DNA of 64,000 bases from CAWGYQ01 sp963817395 (GTDB lineage Bacteria; Acidobacteriota; Vicinamibacteria; Vicinamibacterales; CAVPJW01). The stretch is taken from contig CAWFOC010000004.1 in assembly GCA_963817395.1 (NCBI GenBank), positions 804,166 to 868,165 of the forward strand, in the 5' to 3' direction. The translations under genes were made by a program, and so were the position numbers. The notes under the pieces were generated by a model. The model worked only from the letters and a program-made list of their open reading frames with translations. It was not told the origin of the DNA and made no database searches. Position 1 is the stretch's first letter. Each line of letters begins with the position of its first letter. Shown here one piece after another: positions 1 through 11,243 of this stretch.

Positions 1-2
1 TC

Positions 3-218
3 GATGCTCTGGGATCTGGATCTCGGGATGCGCACATCCCATTGGCCCGGGCGCGGAGGACGTTCCTGGGCAAGCAACTGTTCAATCGAGTCCTGCGCCG
101 GCTGGTGTCATCAGCACTCTTGCCGTTGGCGGGGCATGCGGCGCGCGCGGCCCCAGGTCTGATCCGCACCACCATCCGAATCGCGGGTGACGTGCCTCGC
201 CGCCGGGCCGGATCGTGA
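3..218 (+). CDS. C-terminal fragment, possible FAD-dependent oxidoreductase
   Basis: An open frame enters from the left edge and ends at TGA 216-218, giving the last 71 residues of a protein. The tail has a GK-x-LFNR segment, a hydrophobic stretch and an AGDVP motif near the end. This pattern resembles the C-termini of geranylgeranyl-reductase-like flavoproteins, which commonly end in a GD-V/F-P motif. The FAD-binding part would lie outside the window. The resemblance is weak and rests on a short stretch, so the call is tentative. It ends 124 bases before the next gene on the same strand. Confidence 0.3.
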   Translation, partial: DALGSGSRDAHIPLARARRTFLGKQLFNRVLRRLVSSALLPLAGHAARAAPGLIRTTIRIAGDVPRRRAGS

Positions 219-324
219 CCTGATACGTGCGTCTCGTCCGAATCGCCCACACCGCAGTCAAAAGGGCGGCACCGGCGCGCGGCTTGCAGAGACGGTATGC
301 GTCGGAGAGCCGTGATGGCTCAGC

Positions 325-330
325 TATAAT
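325..330 (+). promoter_or_regulatory. -10-like TATAAT just upstream of the TPR-protease operon
   Basis: A perfect TATAAT lies 12 bases before the ATG at 343. No convincing -35 hexamer is found 16-18 bases upstream. If used, the transcript would be nearly leaderless. Two similar sites occur at 15095 and 29756. Confidence 0.3.
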
Positions 331-342
331 GGCCGACACTCA

Positions 343-2844
343 ATGCTCAGCACACGACGAAACCTCCGCCGCGTGGCGGGGAGAGCGGAGCGATTTCCTT
401 TGACGCTCAACGCGGTCGTGCTGTGTGCGGCAATTCTGGCCGCGCCGTTCTCGGCGGGCGATTCGAGCCCCCGGGCGGCGGGTCTGACATCGCTCGCGCC
501 GGGACAGACCGCGGCGAACCCCTCATCACCCCTGGCGCGGGCGCTCGCCGCGATCGGTCGTGGGCAATACGGGGACGGGGAGCGGGCGCTCGTCGAGCTG
601 GCGTCTCGCGATCCGGCAGGCGACGCGGCGCTCGAGCTGGGTCTGCTTCAGATGATGTTGGGACGCCGAGGCGAGGCGATTGCGGCGTTCAATCGCATTC
701 TCGACGCTCTGGACGGGCGCACGGACGCCGTGTCGCTGACTCGGGCCGGGCGGGCTGCTCGCGCGCTCGGGGAATTTCAGGACGCGAACGCGTATTTTCG
801 CCGGGCGGCGTCGCTGCTGCCGGATGATCCCGCCATCAACATCGCGTGGGGCGAGCTGTTTCTCGAAAAATACAACAGGGAGGAAGCGGCCCAATCGTTT
901 CAGGCGGCGCTTCAGCGCGACCCGAAATCGGTGCGCGCGCAACTCGGGCTGGCGCGCGCGATCGCCGATGACAATCCCCCCGCCGCGCTGGAGCTTGCCA
1001 GCAAGGCGCTCCAGGCCGATGGCACGTTCGTGCCCGCTCATGTGTTCGTCGCCGAACTGCAGCTCGATGAGGGCCGGCGGAAGGAGGCCCGCGAGTCGCT
1101 GGATCGGGCGCTCGCTATCAATCCGTCCAGCCTCGAGGCGCGCGCGGCGCTCGCCGGCATGGCCTACGTAGACGGCCGCACCCAGGACTTCGACACCGAG
1201 CTGTCGCGCGTGTTTGCCATTAACCCCCGATACGGCGAGGTCTACCGCGTGGCGGGCGATCAGGCGGCGCGCAGCTATCGCTTCGATGAAGCCGTCCTTC
1301 TGGCACGCCGGGCGCTCGAGCTGGACGGTGACAACGTGCGGGCCAGTGCCGACATCGGCATGCACCTGCTCAGAACCGGCGACGAACCCGGCGCGCGGCG
1401 GGCGCTCGAACGCGCGTTCGAGCGAGACCCCTACGACGTCGTCACGTTCAACCTGCTGGGGCTGCTCGACACGCTCGACAAGTTCGTCACGATCACGGAC
1501 GTCAACATCACGATGAAGTTTCACACGGATGAAGCCGCCGTGATGCAAGAGTATGCGCTGCCGCTGGCGAAGCAGGCGCTGCAGGAGCTCTCGACGCGGT
1601 ATCGCTTCCAGCCCGAGGGGCCAATCCTCATCGAGATGTTCCCCCGGCACGACGACTTCGCCGTCCGGAACCTGGGGCTGCCGGGCATGATTGGCGCCCT
1701 CGGCGCGTGCTTCGGCCGCGTGGTCACCCTCGACTCGCCGCGCGCCAGGCCGCCTGGCACGTTCAATTGGGGCGCCACGCTCTGGCACGAGCTGGCGCAC
1801 GTGATTTCTCTGCAGATGTCCCGCCAGCGTGTGCCACGCTGGCTCACCGAGGGCATCTCCGGCTATGAGGAGACGCGCGCACGGCAGGCATGGGGGCGCG
1901 AGATGGAAGTGCCCTTTGCCGCCAGGCTGAAGCGCGGCGAGATCCTCAAGCTCCGCGATCTCAACTCGGGCTTCACCAATCCGCAGACCATCGCGCTGGC
2001 CTACTACGAGGCCGCGCTGCTCGTCGAACACATCGTCAAGACTTTCGGTGAGCCGCGATTGCACGCGCTGCTGCGTGCGTTCGGTGAGGGTCAGGAGACT
2101 GAGACGGCTCTGATGTCCGCGCTCGGCGTGGAGATCGATGCCCTGCAGTCGACGTTCGACAAGGCGCTCGAAACCCGGTTTGCCTCGCTCGGGCGTGTGC
2201 TCGAGACGCCCGACGGCGTGAGCGGCGCGTCCGTGGACGCTCTTCGCGCGCTGGCATCGAGCCATCCCGAGAGCTACGGTGTCCAGATGGCGCTCGGCCA
2301 GGCGCTCTGGCGCGCGAAGGATACGTCTGGTGCCTTCACCGCGCTCGAACGGGCCGCCACGCTCGTGCCGATGGCGATGGGCAAGGAGAGCCCGCACGCC
2401 CTCATGGCCGAGATGGCGATCGAGATGAAAGATCCCGCGCGTGCCGCCGCCGAGCTCGAGGCGCTCCTCGCGCACGACCACAGCAACGTCGAGGCGGCCC
2501 GCCGCCTGGCATCCCTTATCGATCCGGCCGCGGATCCTGCCCGGGCGGCTGCGGCGTTCGAGCGGATCATCGAGATCGATCCGTTCGATGTGGGTGCGCA
2601 CGCGTCGCTCGGACGGCTGGCGCTCGCGCGCCGTGACGCCGCCATCGCCCAGCGCGAGTTCCGCGTCGCCCTGGCTGTTGGCGCGCCGGACCCGGCGTCG
2701 CTCTACTGTGATCTCGCGGAGAGCTATCTGCTGACGGGTCGGGCGACCGACGCCAAGCGCCAGGCGCTTCAGGCCCTGGAGATCGCGCCGGCTTACCAGC
2801 GCGCGCAGGATCTGCTGCTCAAGATTGCCGAGGGTGGGGTATGA
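343..2844 (+). CDS. TPR-repeat protein with internal HELAH metallopeptidase domain
   Basis: This 833-residue protein begins with an N-terminal hydrophobic segment (about residues 22-40) that is probably a signal peptide or anchor. TPR-like helical repeats fill roughly residues 60-370 and again 640-830. Between them sits a gluzincin-type domain with HELAH at residues 482-486 and a downstream WLTEG-x3-YEE stretch that would supply the third zinc ligand, as in the Peptidase_MA-like family. It is therefore a likely envelope zinc protease flanked by TPR scaffolds. It is the first gene of the operon and its stop overlaps the next start (ATGA at 2841). The substrate is unknown. Confidence 0.8.
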   Translation: MLSTRRNLRRVAGRAERFPLTLNAVVLCAAILAAPFSAGDSSPRAAGLTSLAPGQTAANPSSPLARALAAIGRGQYGDGERALVELASRDPAGDAALELGLLQMMLGRRGEAIAAFNRILDALDGRTDAVSLTRAGRAARALGEFQDANAYFRRAASLLPDDPAINIAWGELFLEKYNREEAAQSFQAALQRDPKSVRAQLGLARAIADDNPPAALELASKALQADGTFVPAHVFVAELQLDEGRRKEARESLDRALAINPSSLEARAALAGMAYVDGRTQDFDTELSRVFAINPRYGEVYRVAGDQAARSYRFDEAVLLARRALELDGDNVRASADIGMHLLRTGDEPGARRALERAFERDPYDVVTFNLLGLLDTLDKFVTITDVNITMKFHTDEAAVMQEYALPLAKQALQELSTRYRFQPEGPILIEMFPRHDDFAVRNLGLPGMIGALGACFGRVVTLDSPRARPPGTFNWGATLWHELAHVISLQMSRQRVPRWLTEGISGYEETRARQAWGREMEVPFAARLKRGEILKLRDLNSGFTNPQTIALAYYEAALLVEHIVKTFGEPRLHALLRAFGEGQETETALMSALGVEIDALQSTFDKALETRFASLGRVLETPDGVSGASVDALRALASSHPESYGVQMALGQALWRAKDTSGAFTALERAATLVPMAMGKESPHALMAEMAIEMKDPARAAAELEALLAHDHSNVEAARRLASLIDPAADPARAAAAFERIIEIDPFDVGAHASLGRLALARRDAAIAQREFRVALAVGAPDPASLYCDLAESYLLTGRATDAKRQALQALEIAPAYQRAQDLLLKIAEGGV

Positions 2845-3644
2845 GGCGCCGGGCGACCCGCGTGGCCGTGGCCGCCGTCATCGCCGGTCTGCTGCAGATC
2901 GGTCTACCGTGGCTCCTGGCCTCCGCCCGCGCGCAGATCTTCGATCTCGACGCCGACCGTTTTGCGGGCCTCGAGTGGACGTTCGTCCGGATCCAGTATC
3001 ACGCCATCTCGGACACCGCGAGAATGCGCTGGGAATACTGGGGCGATCCGTGGGCCATCGACGCGCCAGCGGCCGAACAGAACCTCTCGCGCCGACTCAA
3101 GACGGTGACGTCCATTCAGGTTCACGAGCCCATCGTGCTGACGCTCGAGGATCCCAGAATCTGGCAGTACCCGTGGCTGTACATCGTCGAGCCTGGCAAT
3201 CTCGAGCTGACCGAGACGGAGGTGCCAATCCTGAGAGAGTTCCTGCTGAGGGGCGGCACGCTCACCGTCGACGACTTTCACGGCCCGTACGAATGGGAAA
3301 TCCTGGTGCAGGAGCTCAAGAAGGTGTTTCCGGAACGCTCGATCGTGGACCTCGCACCGCCGCATCCCATCTTTTCGTCCTTCTACACGGTGGAGCAGTA
3401 TCCGCAGATTCCGGGTCTGGGCTCCTTCTTCAGCGGTCGGACGTGGGAGAAGGGCGGATATGTGCCACAGTTGCGTGCGGTGCTCGACGACCGCGGGCGC
3501 CCCATGGTGCTCATCAACTGGAATACCGACATGGGTGATGGGTGGGAGTGGTCCAACGCCGAGGAGTATCCTGGCTACATCCGGTACACCGCCGAGGCGT
3601 ACCGCATGATGATCAACGAGATCTTGTACCCGTTGACCCACTAA
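2841..3644 (+). CDS. DUF4159 domain protein, secreted
   Basis: The 267-residue product has an N-terminal signal segment ending near ASARAQ. The rest reads as a DUF4159 domain: an FxGLEWTFVRIQY start, a GGTLTVDDFHGP motif and an HPIFSSFY motif. DUF4159 has a flavodoxin/GATase-like fold of unknown biochemical role and is repeatedly found beside MoxR, DUF58 and BatA genes. It overlaps the upstream gene by four bases, which suggests translational coupling. The function inside the operon is not known. Confidence 0.85.
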   Translation: MRRRATRVAVAAVIAGLLQIGLPWLLASARAQIFDLDADRFAGLEWTFVRIQYHAISDTARMRWEYWGDPWAIDAPAAEQNLSRRLKTVTSIQVHEPIVLTLEDPRIWQYPWLYIVEPGNLELTETEVPILREFLLRGGTLTVDDFHGPYEWEILVQELKKVFPERSIVDLAPPHPIFSSFYTVEQYPQIPGLGSFFSGRTWEKGGYVPQLRAVLDDRGRPMVLINWNTDMGDGWEWSNAEEYPGYIRYTAEAYRMMINEILYPLTH

Positions 3645-3706
3645 CGGCAGAAGCGAGCGTTCCGCGGTCGAGCGTTCCAGGACGCCGGGCCGACGCGAAT
3701 GGCCGC

Positions 3707-4726
<1,020 letters not shown>

Positions 4727-4784
4727 CGGGCACGATCGGGCGACAGCAGTCGCCCCGGCACGGGTCGACCAGAGTAGGGGTGCG

Positions 4785-5699
4785 ATGAGAGCAGGACGAA
4801 ATCGTCCCGGGGAACAGTACTTTCTCGACCCCACCGTCCTCGCGCGCATCGGGTCGCTCGAGCTGAAGGCGCGGACGATCGTCGAGGGCTTCCTCACGGG
4901 GCTGCACCGCAGCCCGTTCAAGGGATTCAGCGTCGAGTTCGCCGAATACCGGCAGTACATGCCGGGCGATGATCTGTCGACGATCGATTGGAAAGTGTTC
5001 GCGCGAAGCGACAGGTATTACGTCAAGAAATACGAGGAGGAGACGAATGTCGAGTGTCACCTCCTGTTGGACGTCAGTGCCTCGATGGGCTACGCCTCCG
5101 AGACGAGCGTCAGCAAGCTCGAGTACGGGTCGTATCTGGCAGCGGCGCTGGCCTACCTGATGCATCGCCAGCGCGACAGCGTGGCGTTCATGGCCTTCGA
5201 CGATCGCATCGTGAGCATGCTGCCGCCCAGTGCGAGGCCGGGCCACCTCCGATCGGTCCTCCTCATGCTGGAGCGACTCGAGATCGGGCAGCGGACCGAC
5301 TGTTCGAAGCCGCTTCATCAGCTGGCCGAAGCACTCAAGAAGCGCGGGCTGGTGATCTTGATCTCCGATCTGCTCGACGATCCGGACCGTGTGATCGAAG
5401 GACTGAAGCACTTCCGGTTCAAGGGGACGGAAGTGGTGGTGTTTCACGTGCTCGATCGCAGCGAGTTGACGTTCCCGTTCGAGCGGGCCGCGCGCTTTCA
5501 CGATCTGGAGAGCGACGAGGAAGTGATGGCCGAGCCCGCCGTCGTTCGGACCGGATATCTGAAGAGTATCGAAGGTCTGATTGACCGGTACCGGCGGGAG
5601 CTGGGCGTGGTCGGCATCGACTACTGCCTGCTCGACACGTCGCAGCCCCTCGACTTCGCGCTCATGGCTTACCTCTCGACGCGCGGGCGGAGCCATTGA
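4785..5699 (+). CDS. DUF58 family protein (VWA-like)
   Basis: The 304-residue protein has the DUF58 core, including EYRQYMPGDD and IDWKVFARSD, followed by a VWA-type strand LLLDVSASMGY with the DxSxS metal-binding (MIDAS) motif. DUF58 proteins are the usual partners of MoxR ATPases. ATG 4785 was chosen over an upstream open stretch because homologues begin close to the YFLDP segment. Its TGA stop overlaps the next start in a TGATG arrangement at 5697-5701. Confidence 0.92.
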   Translation: MRAGRNRPGEQYFLDPTVLARIGSLELKARTIVEGFLTGLHRSPFKGFSVEFAEYRQYMPGDDLSTIDWKVFARSDRYYVKKYEEETNVECHLLLDVSASMGYASETSVSKLEYGSYLAAALAYLMHRQRDSVAFMAFDDRIVSMLPPSARPGHLRSVLLMLERLEIGQRTDCSKPLHQLAEALKKRGLVILISDLLDDPDRVIEGLKHFRFKGTEVVVFHVLDRSELTFPFERAARFHDLESDEEVMAEPAVVRTGYLKSIEGLIDRYRRELGVVGIDYCLLDTSQPLDFALMAYLSTRGRSH

Positions 5700-7603
5700 T
5701 GTTCGGGCTCGCTTTTCTCTCGCCGGCATTTCTTGCCGCAGCCGCCGCCATCGCCGTGCCCATCTTCATTCACCTGTTCCGCAGGCGCACCGAGGAGCAG
5801 ATCCGGTTCAGTGCGGTGAGGTTCCTGAAGGACGCACCCGTGGAGCACGCGCGCCGTCGGAGAATCCGTGAGCTGCTGCTGCTGGCCCTTCGCGTCTCGG
5901 CGCTGGTGCTGCTGGCGCTGGCTTTCGCGCGGCCGTACTTTGTCAGCGCCGAGTCGGGGTTCGGCGCGCCGATCACGGTGGTCGCTGTGGATGTGTCGTA
6001 CAGCATGTCCGCTCCGGGACAGTTCGCCAGGGCGATGAGGCTCGCGGAGCAAGCCATCGATGGCGCCCCAGCGAGGCACCAGGTGAGCGTCGTCGCGTTC
6101 GCCGACGACGCTGAGGTCGTGACGCCGCCGACGTCGGCCCGGGAAGAAGCGCGAGCGGCGGTGGCTCGCCTGTCCCCCGGCGCCGGCGCCACGAGATATC
6201 GCGCCGCGCTGGCGCGCAGCGGAGAGGTGGCCGGTGCGACCGGACGCATCGTGCTGATCACCGACCTGCAGCAGAGCGGCTGGGCAGTCGGCGAGGGCGA
6301 AGTGCTGCTGCCGCCAGGCGTGGCAATCGAAATCGCCGACGTCGGCGCGGCCGACGCAAATCTGGCCGTAATCGATCTGCGACGCGAAGCCGGCGGACTC
6401 TCGACGCGTGTTCAGAACACGGGTGCGGCGCCGCGCGAGGGGATTGTCCGGCTAATGGTGAACGACACGCTGACCTCCGAAGCGAAATTCTCGGTCGCGC
6501 CGCACGCCGTCGCCGACGCGCGCTTCGACGATTCGGATGCGACGAGCGGACTGGCTTCGGCGACCCTGACCGATCCGGACGGATTCGCCGCGGACAACAC
6601 ACGCTATCTGCTGCTCGATCCGCCTGTGCCGGTCACCGTCCTGGCAGTCACCTCCGCCGCGAGCCCGGCGGACATCTTCTATCTCGAGCGGGCCCTCGCG
6701 AGCGGAGGCCACTCGAGCCCGTTCCGCGTGGTCAGCCGTGCGGCCGTGAGCTTCGAGGGAGTGGACCGGGCCGCGCTTCGGCCCTATCCACTACTGTGGC
6801 TGCTCGGGACGAGAAATCTTGATCGGCGCGGACGCACGGCCATCCTCGACTACGTCCGCGACGGCGGCGCGCTCGCGATCGCGGTCGGTCCCGACGTGGA
6901 GCCGGACGTGGTGGCCGATCTCCTGGGCGACGACCTCGGGGTGCGGATCGGGAGAACGCCGCCGTCTGAGGCATTGAGTTTCGCGCCGGTCGACGCGCGG
7001 CATCCGATCTTCCGGGCATTCGGCCCCTCGGCCAGCAACCTGAGCATGGTGCGGTTCACGCGCTCCGCGGGCATCGCCGATAGCGGCCAGGGCCGGCGCC
7101 TCGCGGTATTCAGCAATGGCACCGGCGCGCTCGTCGAATACGCTGTCGGACAAGGTCGCGTTCTGGTGTTCGGATCGGATCTGAGCAACCGCTGGAACGA
7201 TTTTCCGTTGCAGCCGACCTTCGTCCCTTTCGTGCACGAGATCATGCGGTACCTGACAGGGTCCGCCCTCGAGCGGACCGAGATTCTGGTTGGCGATTTG
7301 CCGCCGGGTCTTCCGCGAAGGCCGGGCCTCGCCGTACTCCCCCGGCCCGCGGCGCCCGGGCTGACGAGCGACCAGACCGGCCGGCGGGTCGCGGTCAATG
7401 TGGATGTCCGCGAATCGGATCCCGCGCGGATGGGTCAGCAGGATTTTCTGGCCTCGGTGAAGCGACTCGACCAGTCGTCCGCCAGCCCGGCGGACAGTCG
7501 CGCCCGGGATGACGAGGATCGTCAGCGCCTTTGGCAGTACGGCCTGGCCCTGATGATTGTAGGATTGGTGATTGAGGGGCTGCTGGGCAGCCGCATTGCC
7601 TAA
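5699..7603 (+). CDS. BatA-like membrane protein with VWA domain
   Basis: The 634-residue protein starts with the BatA N-terminal signature: a transmembrane helix near residues 7-24, the FIHLFRRR segment, and a second helix near 57-77. A VWA-like domain follows (VAVDVSYSMS; here DVSYS fits DxSxS), then a long extracytoplasmic region with a GGALAIAVG stretch like glutamine-amidotransferase-fold domains. A final helix lies near the C-terminus. Bat proteins are linked to aerotolerance or stress in Bacteroides, but the role here is unproven. Translation is probably coupled to the DUF58 gene. Confidence 0.88.
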   Translation: MFGLAFLSPAFLAAAAAIAVPIFIHLFRRRTEEQIRFSAVRFLKDAPVEHARRRRIRELLLLALRVSALVLLALAFARPYFVSAESGFGAPITVVAVDVSYSMSAPGQFARAMRLAEQAIDGAPARHQVSVVAFADDAEVVTPPTSAREEARAAVARLSPGAGATRYRAALARSGEVAGATGRIVLITDLQQSGWAVGEGEVLLPPGVAIEIADVGAADANLAVIDLRREAGGLSTRVQNTGAAPREGIVRLMVNDTLTSEAKFSVAPHAVADARFDDSDATSGLASATLTDPDGFAADNTRYLLLDPPVPVTVLAVTSAASPADIFYLERALASGGHSSPFRVVSRAAVSFEGVDRAALRPYPLLWLLGTRNLDRRGRTAILDYVRDGGALAIAVGPDVEPDVVADLLGDDLGVRIGRTPPSEALSFAPVDARHPIFRAFGPSASNLSMVRFTRSAGIADSGQGRRLAVFSNGTGALVEYAVGQGRVLVFGSDLSNRWNDFPLQPTFVPFVHEIMRYLTGSALERTEILVGDLPPGLPRRPGLAVLPRPAAPGLTSDQTGRRVAVNVDVRESDPARMGQQDFLASVKRLDQSSASPADSRARDDEDRQRLWQYGLALMIVGLVIEGLLGSRIA

Positions 7604-7621
7604 GCGGGTCGTACGGCCGAC

Positions 7622-10600
7622 GTGGCCGAATCGGGGAGGATTGTGGCCGATCGCCCTGAGACGCTCGTTCGACTGATTGGCGCCGTCCGCCGTCGATGGC
7701 TGACGGTGGCTTGGCTGCGTGCGGTGTCGCGCGCGGGCGCCGCGTCGGCGCTGCTCACGGCCGTCTCTCTCCTCGCCTATTTCCTCGTTCAACCCGACAA
7801 GCTGGCCCTCGTCGCGCTGGCGGCCAGTGTCCTCGTGGGGATCTGCAGTGTGCTTTCTCGTCGCGGCCTGGCCTCTGCGGCGGCCTCCCGACACTCGACG
7901 GCTTGCGCGATTCATCGAAGAGCGGGTGCCGGAGCTCGACGATTCGCTGGTGACCGCGGTCGAACTTCGCACGGCGGGGGAGCCGGGGCGCGGCTCGGCG
8001 CTGCTCGATTCGTTCCTGCACGACGCGGATCGGCGCGCGGTGGATGTCGATGTCGAGCGCGTCATTCCACGCGCACGAGTCCGTCACGCATGGCTTGTCG
8101 CTGGTGGCAGTCTCGCGGCGTTGTTCATGGTCCTGGTGTTCAGCCGGACGCCGGCGCGCCGAGCCTACGAAGCCGCGTCGGTGCACGCGCTGCCGTGGCG
8201 CGTCGCGATCGAGGTCACTCCGGGAAATGCCAGGGTCCGCGCGGGTCAGCCCATCACCATCAGCGTCCGGTTGTCTGGCGCGGGCACGGTGCTCAGTCCG
8301 ACACTCCGGCTCGAGAGCGAAGAGGGACGCGAGCTGCAGATGCGGCGCGACGGTGGTGACGATCGCTTCAGCCTGACGATTGACGACGTGAGACGCTCGT
8401 TCGACTATCGCGTGGAGGCGGGCACGCTGTCCTCGCCCACCTTTACCGTCACGGCCCTTCGTCCACCCAGGGTTTCACGCATTGACTTGCGCTACGAGTA
8501 TCCAGCCGGTCTCGGCCTTCCGGCCCGCACCGAGGAGGATTCCGGCGACATCTACGCGCCGCCGGGCACGCGGGTCCGCCTCCGGGTTCGTGCTGACAAG
8601 CCGATCGTCCAGGGGGAGTTGAAGATGGCCGGCGCCGGCGACCTGCAGCTGGCTGCGGTCGCCCCCGACGTGCTGGAAGGCGAGCTGCGTGTGGCTGGTG
8701 ACGGATCGTATCGCGTTTCCCTCGCTGACAGCGACGGTCTCGAGAGTGAGGGCGAGACCGAATACTTCATTCGCACGCTCGACGATCGTCCGCCCGAAGT
8801 GCGCATCGTCAAGCCGGCGGCAGATCGGCAGGTGACGCGGCTCGAAGAAGTGGCCATCGACGCGCAGGCCGCCGACGACTACGGGATCGAGCGGTTCGAG
8901 CTGGTCTATTCGGTACGCGGCCGGGCCGAGAAGGTGCTCCCCTTTACCGACCGCGTCTCCGGAACCAGCGTCTCGGGCTCGCGGACGATCTATCTCGAAG
9001 AGATGGATGTTCAGCCCGGTGATTTCATCACCTACTACGCGCGCGCACGCGATGTGGCGAAGGGGCGGCGATCGACAGAAGGGCGCAGCGACATCTTCTT
9101 TCTCGAAGTGAAGCCCTACGACGAACAGTTCGTGTCGGCCGAAAGCCAGGGCATGCGTGCCGGCGCCAACAGCCGGTCGCTCGAGGAGCTCGCCGCGGCG
9201 CAGAAGAACATCATCATCGCGACCTGGAAGCTCGATCGGCGATCCGTCTCCGGCCGATCGAGGCAGGACATCCTGTCGGTCGCCGGCGCGCAAGCTGCGC
9301 TGCGCGAACGCGCCGCCGGCATGGTCCGCCAATTGAGCAGGTTTGGAGGCGACCGGCGCGGGTCGCTCAGTCCGTCCACCCCCACTGACCAGGATCCGAT
9401 GAGTCTCGCCGTGCAGGCCATGAGCTCTGCGGAAGAGGCTCTGGGAACACTGAAGACCTCGACCGCCATCCCGCACGAAATGGAAGCGCTGAATCAACTG
9501 CTCAGGGCCCAGGCGGAGGTGCGGCGTCGGCAGGTTGCGCGTCAGTCGAACGGTGGGGGAGGCGGTGGCAGCAACCGTCCGACCGCAGGATCTGTCGGCG
9601 CTCTTCGATCGTGAGCTTCAGCGTCAGCAGGAGACGAACTACGAGACGCCAACGAGCGCCGCCGCCAACGAGAACACCCCGGACGACTCGACCCAGCCGC
9701 TCGACAAGATTCGCGAGCTGGCGCGTCGGCAGAACGAGATGAGCCGGGAGCAGCAGGAGTTGGCCCGGCAGCAGACGACGATCGGCGCTGACGAGCTGAA
9801 GCGGCGACTTGAACGATTGACGCGCGAGCAATCGGAGTTGCGGCGCGAGGCCGAGGAGCTCGCGCGCGAGCTCTCGCAGCAGCAGTCAGCGGAGCAGCAG
9901 AGTCAGCAGGGGATGGAGGGCCAGCAGGGACAGCAGGGCCAGCCGCGGCAGCAAGGGAAACAGGGCCAACAGGGGCAGCAAGGCAGGGGCAGCAAGGTCA
10001 GGGGCAGCGGGGGCAGCAGGCTCAAGGCCCGGGCGGACAGGGCTCGCAGGCTGGCGGCGCTGCGCTGCGCGAGGCGTCGGAAGACATGCAGGGGGCGACC
10101 AGCGATCTGCGACGCCAGGATCCGGGGCAAGCGAGCGAACGAAGCGGCCGCGCGCTCGAAAAGCTTCGCGCGCTCGAACGTCAGCTCCAGTCGCGCCAAC
10201 CCGACAATCGGCGCCGTGCGCTCGGTGACCTTCAGCTCGAGGCGCGTCAGCTCGCCGATTCGCAGCGGCAGATGGCCGGCGAGCTGCAGCGGAATGGTCA
10301 GTCACCGACGGCCGAGACGTTGCGCCGGCTGGCGGGTGAAAAGGAGCGGCTTGCCGAGCGGGTGCAGCGCTTCGAACAATCCGTGAAGGATCTGGAAGGC
10401 ACCGCCCGCTCGGACGAAGAGCGCGGGACGATCGGCGAGGTCACGGCGGAGCTCGCAGAACAGCAGATCGAGCGTCGGCTGCGCGAGTCGTCCGACACGA
10501 TGCGGCAGGAGGCCCGAGCGGCGGCCGGCTCGGGTGAGCCGAGACCGCCTGGTAAGAACGGTGTCGGCGAGAAGAACGCACCAGGTGCCAGGGACAAGGC

Positions 10601-11207
10601 TGCTCGGGCGGCTGACCGTCGCCTGCAGGACGAGCAGGAGTTGACACGTGCCTTCGAGCGTGTGGCCGAGCGCATGGGCGCCGCCGGCGGCGAGCGTGAC
10701 GGAGAAACTCGCAAGCTCTCAGAGCAGCTGGCGCGGGCAAGAGAGCTGCGCGAGCGCCTGTCGGGGATTGAGGAGCAAATGCGGCAGGGCCGTCCTGCCG
10801 GGCAGGAGAATGGATCGCCGAGTGGCCCGGATGGTTCCGCCGCCTCCGACGCGTCGCGTCTGAAGGAAGACTTTGCGCGTCAGCTCGGTCGGGCCCGAGA
10901 TCTCCTGGAGTCGCCCGCGGGTCAAGGGGCGATCGAGGGCGGCCGGGGATCCACGCCCGAAAAGTGGGAGCCGAGTGTCTCGGCGCCCGGGACCGAGGCG
11001 TTCAAGCAGGACTTCGCCGACTGGGGCGTGCTGCGTCGTGACATCACTCTTGCGCTGGAGCGGCTCGAGGCGTCGTTGTCCAGCCGCCTTCAGGAGAAAG
11101 AGACCCGCGATCGTTTGAGCGCCGGCGCCGACGATCGCGCACCAGACGCCTATCGCGCGCTCATCGATCAGTACTTCCGCTCGCTGGCTTCGACGTCGAA
11201 GCCCTGA
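7622..11207 (+). CDS. DUF4175-like membrane protein with Gln/Gly-rich coiled coil (three frameshifts)
   Basis: One protein is spread over three successive frames. Frame one encodes a basic N-terminus and a two-helix membrane anchor. The frame changes near 7,850 (before RRLARFIEERVPELDD), near 9,582 (an extra base before QDLSALFDREL) and near 9,980 (inside the glutamine-rich tract). Joined, it gives about 1,190 residues: membrane anchor, beta-rich extracytoplasmic domains, then long helical, Gln-rich and charged coiled coils. This architecture fits the DUF4175 family, which accompanies BatA and MoxR genes. All three breaks look like one-base indels and the downstream sequence stays conserved-looking, so sequencing error is more likely than decay. 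Confidence 0.75.
9885..10060 (+). repeat. Low-complexity CAG/GGG-rich tract encoding Gln-Gly repeats
   Basis: Short reiterated units of CAGCAGGG and CAGGGCCAG type encode QQGQQGQ-like protein sequence inside the DUF4175-like gene. One of that gene's apparent frameshifts (about 9,980) falls here, as expected for a repetitive tract prone to slippage or miscalling. Confidence 0.7.
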
Positions 11208-11243
11208 GCTGTGGCCGTCGCGCCACGAGGTTGAGCCCTCCGC

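Noticed and set aside
526..2601. 691-codon open frame on the minus strand
   Set aside because: It mirrors the TPR-metallopeptidase gene, is Arg/His-rich as antisense frames are, and has no motif.
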